Assembly: GCA_963277665.1 (NCBI GenBank)
Contig: OY728143.1
Coordinates: 1,120,710,110-1,120,774,109 of the forward strand
Direction: 5' to 3'
Length of the DNA: 64,000 bases
Source: Viscum album
Lineage: Eukaryota > Streptophyta > Magnoliopsida > Santalales > Viscaceae
This document shows positions 62,151 through 64,000 of this stretch, in pieces (position 1 is the stretch's first letter; each line of letters begins with the position of its first letter). The notes under the pieces are model-generated. The model saw nothing but the letters and a program-made list of their open reading frames with translations, did not search any database and was not told the DNA's origin. Made by a program: the position numbers and the translations under genes.

Positions 62151-64000
62151 TTACACATATCAATACATTATTTTATTCATACATAAAAACCAAATTAAAA
62201 TCCAAGGATCATAAAGTCTTGTGTCTTTGAGATTAGGTACATAATTTAACATAATGATTCCAAAATAATATCATATTTTATTTAATCACAAAAAGGAGAT
62301 CCTAACTTCATTTGATCCCTTACATCTGCATAGGATAACAAGGGGGAATGCATGATTAATGGGATGAGATAAAAATACCATAAGAAAATAAACATTAAAA
62401 TAAATACAAGAACATGGGTTATAAGGCATACCATAATGATATAAAGACTAATGAAACATGATTAAACATATGGAATAATATCATATATAACATGGAATAG
62501 AAATATCATGAAATAATGGTAATGTGTAAGTAACATAAAACACGAATTTTGCATAAGTCATGATGCATTTCACTTGGAGGAGCATGAGTCAATGCTAACC
62601 CTGAATACTGTTTCACATGGAGCATGAGTCAAGGAAAACCACCAAGACCATTGCACATAACATATCATGGGAAAAAATTACAAAATAAATTGTAGTTTTA
62701 TCTATGTTTACACATAAAAACATGTTCATGAATATTTTTTCCACATAAATTACTATACATATGAATTCACACCTAAGTATAAGGGTTACCTATTGAATGA
62801 ATTGGGTTTAATAATAATGTCAAAAGTCATATCAAAAGTGAATATCATAATTTTTTCCATTTATGTATGGATATAAATCAGTCCTAGATTTTCATAATGG
62901 AATATAGAATTATTTCTTGATATTTGATTCCAATATGAAGTGAAAAAATGTAAAAAATAGTGTTTAAGCAACATTGAAATTAATACATTTCAGTACGGTT
63001 TAATGGAATCATTCAAGATCATTTAAAACTAAATTTTTTTGTTTCTTTTCATAAAACAATAATTGAAACAATATAGTTTATCATGATAAAATTTGTTATT
63101 TAAAAAAAAACAATAGTGTCATAAAATATAATATGAAGTGAACTTGAAAATGGGTAATGATTTAGGAAGTTCCCTTGAATCAGTCTTGCTTATCAGGAAG
63201 AATTGAGGACGTAACCTTTTTAAAACACGTTTTCAATCAAATTAGGATTATAAAACATGGATACATGAGTTTTAAATATATGAACATAATTTAGAATAAT
63301 TAAATAAAAATAATGAGGAGTTACATTTGGAAAATCAAGATAAAATACAACCTAGAGGAAATATAGTGGTTTAGAATGGAACCCTGGTCTTTTTTCTGAA
63401 AAAACTATTCACTTGATATTAATTTCCTACATAATAATATTATACTGACTAATTAATAATTATAGATCCATTTATACATGTAATTGATTTTGTATAAATT
63501 TATTAATAAAATTAGGTACTTTTTTATGAGATATGGTGTTTAATTTCATCGTTCGGGAGTGCTTGTATTCTTAATTTTCATAATCAGTACGCTTGTATAA
63601 GAGTAAGGAAGTTCCTAGAGAATGGGTATTATTATCCATAATTAAAATTATATGTTATTAAATAAAAAACATGTGTTTAATTGAAATTACATATTATATT
63701 TTACATGTATTAGGATGAATCATTAGATAACATGGTTATGATAAACATTTGGATTAATTTTAGCGGTTTTTCAATCACAATAAACTCATTTATTCTTATT
63801 ATTTAGTATCAAGTAAATATGATGGATGTAGAAAATTTAATAACATAAATTACATATATTATAATCTCGTTCACCCATATATGTGATTTTATGGTCAGTA
63901 TTGACGATGGTAATAGAAATTAAAAACTTTTCATCCTTGAATGTGATAAATTAACACACAACGGATGACATTTTGGATTGGTTAATATAAATCAGAGGGG
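62150..64000 (-). repeat. E6 5' LTR (right copy, truncated by window end)
   Basis: Matches the left LTR over its available length, including gcttatc(c/a)ggaagaatt (43482 and about 63188) and gaggagcatgagtcaatgctaac-type words. By comparison about 1.2 kb should lie beyond the window. Confidence 0.78.

Larger units (their letters stand above)
42400..64000 (-). mobile_element. E6: minus-strand Ty3/gypsy element, split by E7 and cut by the window end
   Basis: Left LTR about 42400-45510; pol end to mid-RT at 45511-47818; the rest of RT, protease and gag at 59342-61540; right LTR from about 62150 past 64000. RT sequence breaks at 47818 and continues at 59342 in the same orientation, with E7 and its caatg duplication exactly between. 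Domain order and LTR homology support one element. All parts are decayed. The right terminus is outside the window. Confidence 0.85.

Overview
The window looks like an intergenic, repeat-filled stretch of a large, very AT-rich flowering-plant genome. I see no host gene, rRNA or tRNA. Every recognisable protein fragment is Ty3/gypsy retrotransposon Gag or Pol, and the domain order (gag, zinc knuckles, protease, reverse transcriptase, RNase H, integrase, short C-terminal chromodomain) fits chromoviruses. Very long LTRs with a methionine-initiator-type primer site point to the Tekay/Del group. The species cannot be named from this; a large-genome angiosperm, perhaps a monocot, is only a guess.

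Layout: (1) 1-1140 is the decayed 3' end of pol of a plus-strand element (E1). Its 3' LTR starts near 1190, is cut at 2700 and resumes at 15045. (2) 2701-15039 is a complete but dead element (E2) inserted into the E1 LTR, with TSD ttatt at 2696-2700 and 15040-15044, LTRs of 3829 and 3853 bp and a 4657 bp interior. (3) 16150-17150 is a minus-strand protease-RT remnant (E3). (4) About 19000-29700 is a minus-strand element (E4) with recognisable gag and pol between two diverged LTRs. (5) 29700-42400 is AT-rich, repeat-derived DNA: a minus-strand LTR-like block with a degenerate 20-bp minisatellite, a diverged direct-repeat pair around a non-coding core, and a possible plus-strand LTR near 40461. 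(6) About 42400 to past the window end is a minus-strand element (E6), split within its RT domain by (7) a second complete dead element (E7, 47819-59336, TSD caatg, LTRs of 3428 and 3418 bp, interior 4672 bp) related to E2.

The order of events can be read directly: E1 came before E2, and E6 came before E7. E7 LTRs look more alike than E2 LTRs by eye, so E7 is probably the younger insertion. All coding regions carry stops and frameshifts, so nothing here should be active. The most interesting signals lie in the LTRs: a 20-bp-period array of 15-bp imperfect palindromes in E1, a 20-bp minisatellite near 31 kb, and in all four E2/E7 LTRs a TATA box followed by splice-donor-like, hairpin and splice-acceptor-like blocks that suggest an intron-bearing leader inside the LTR.
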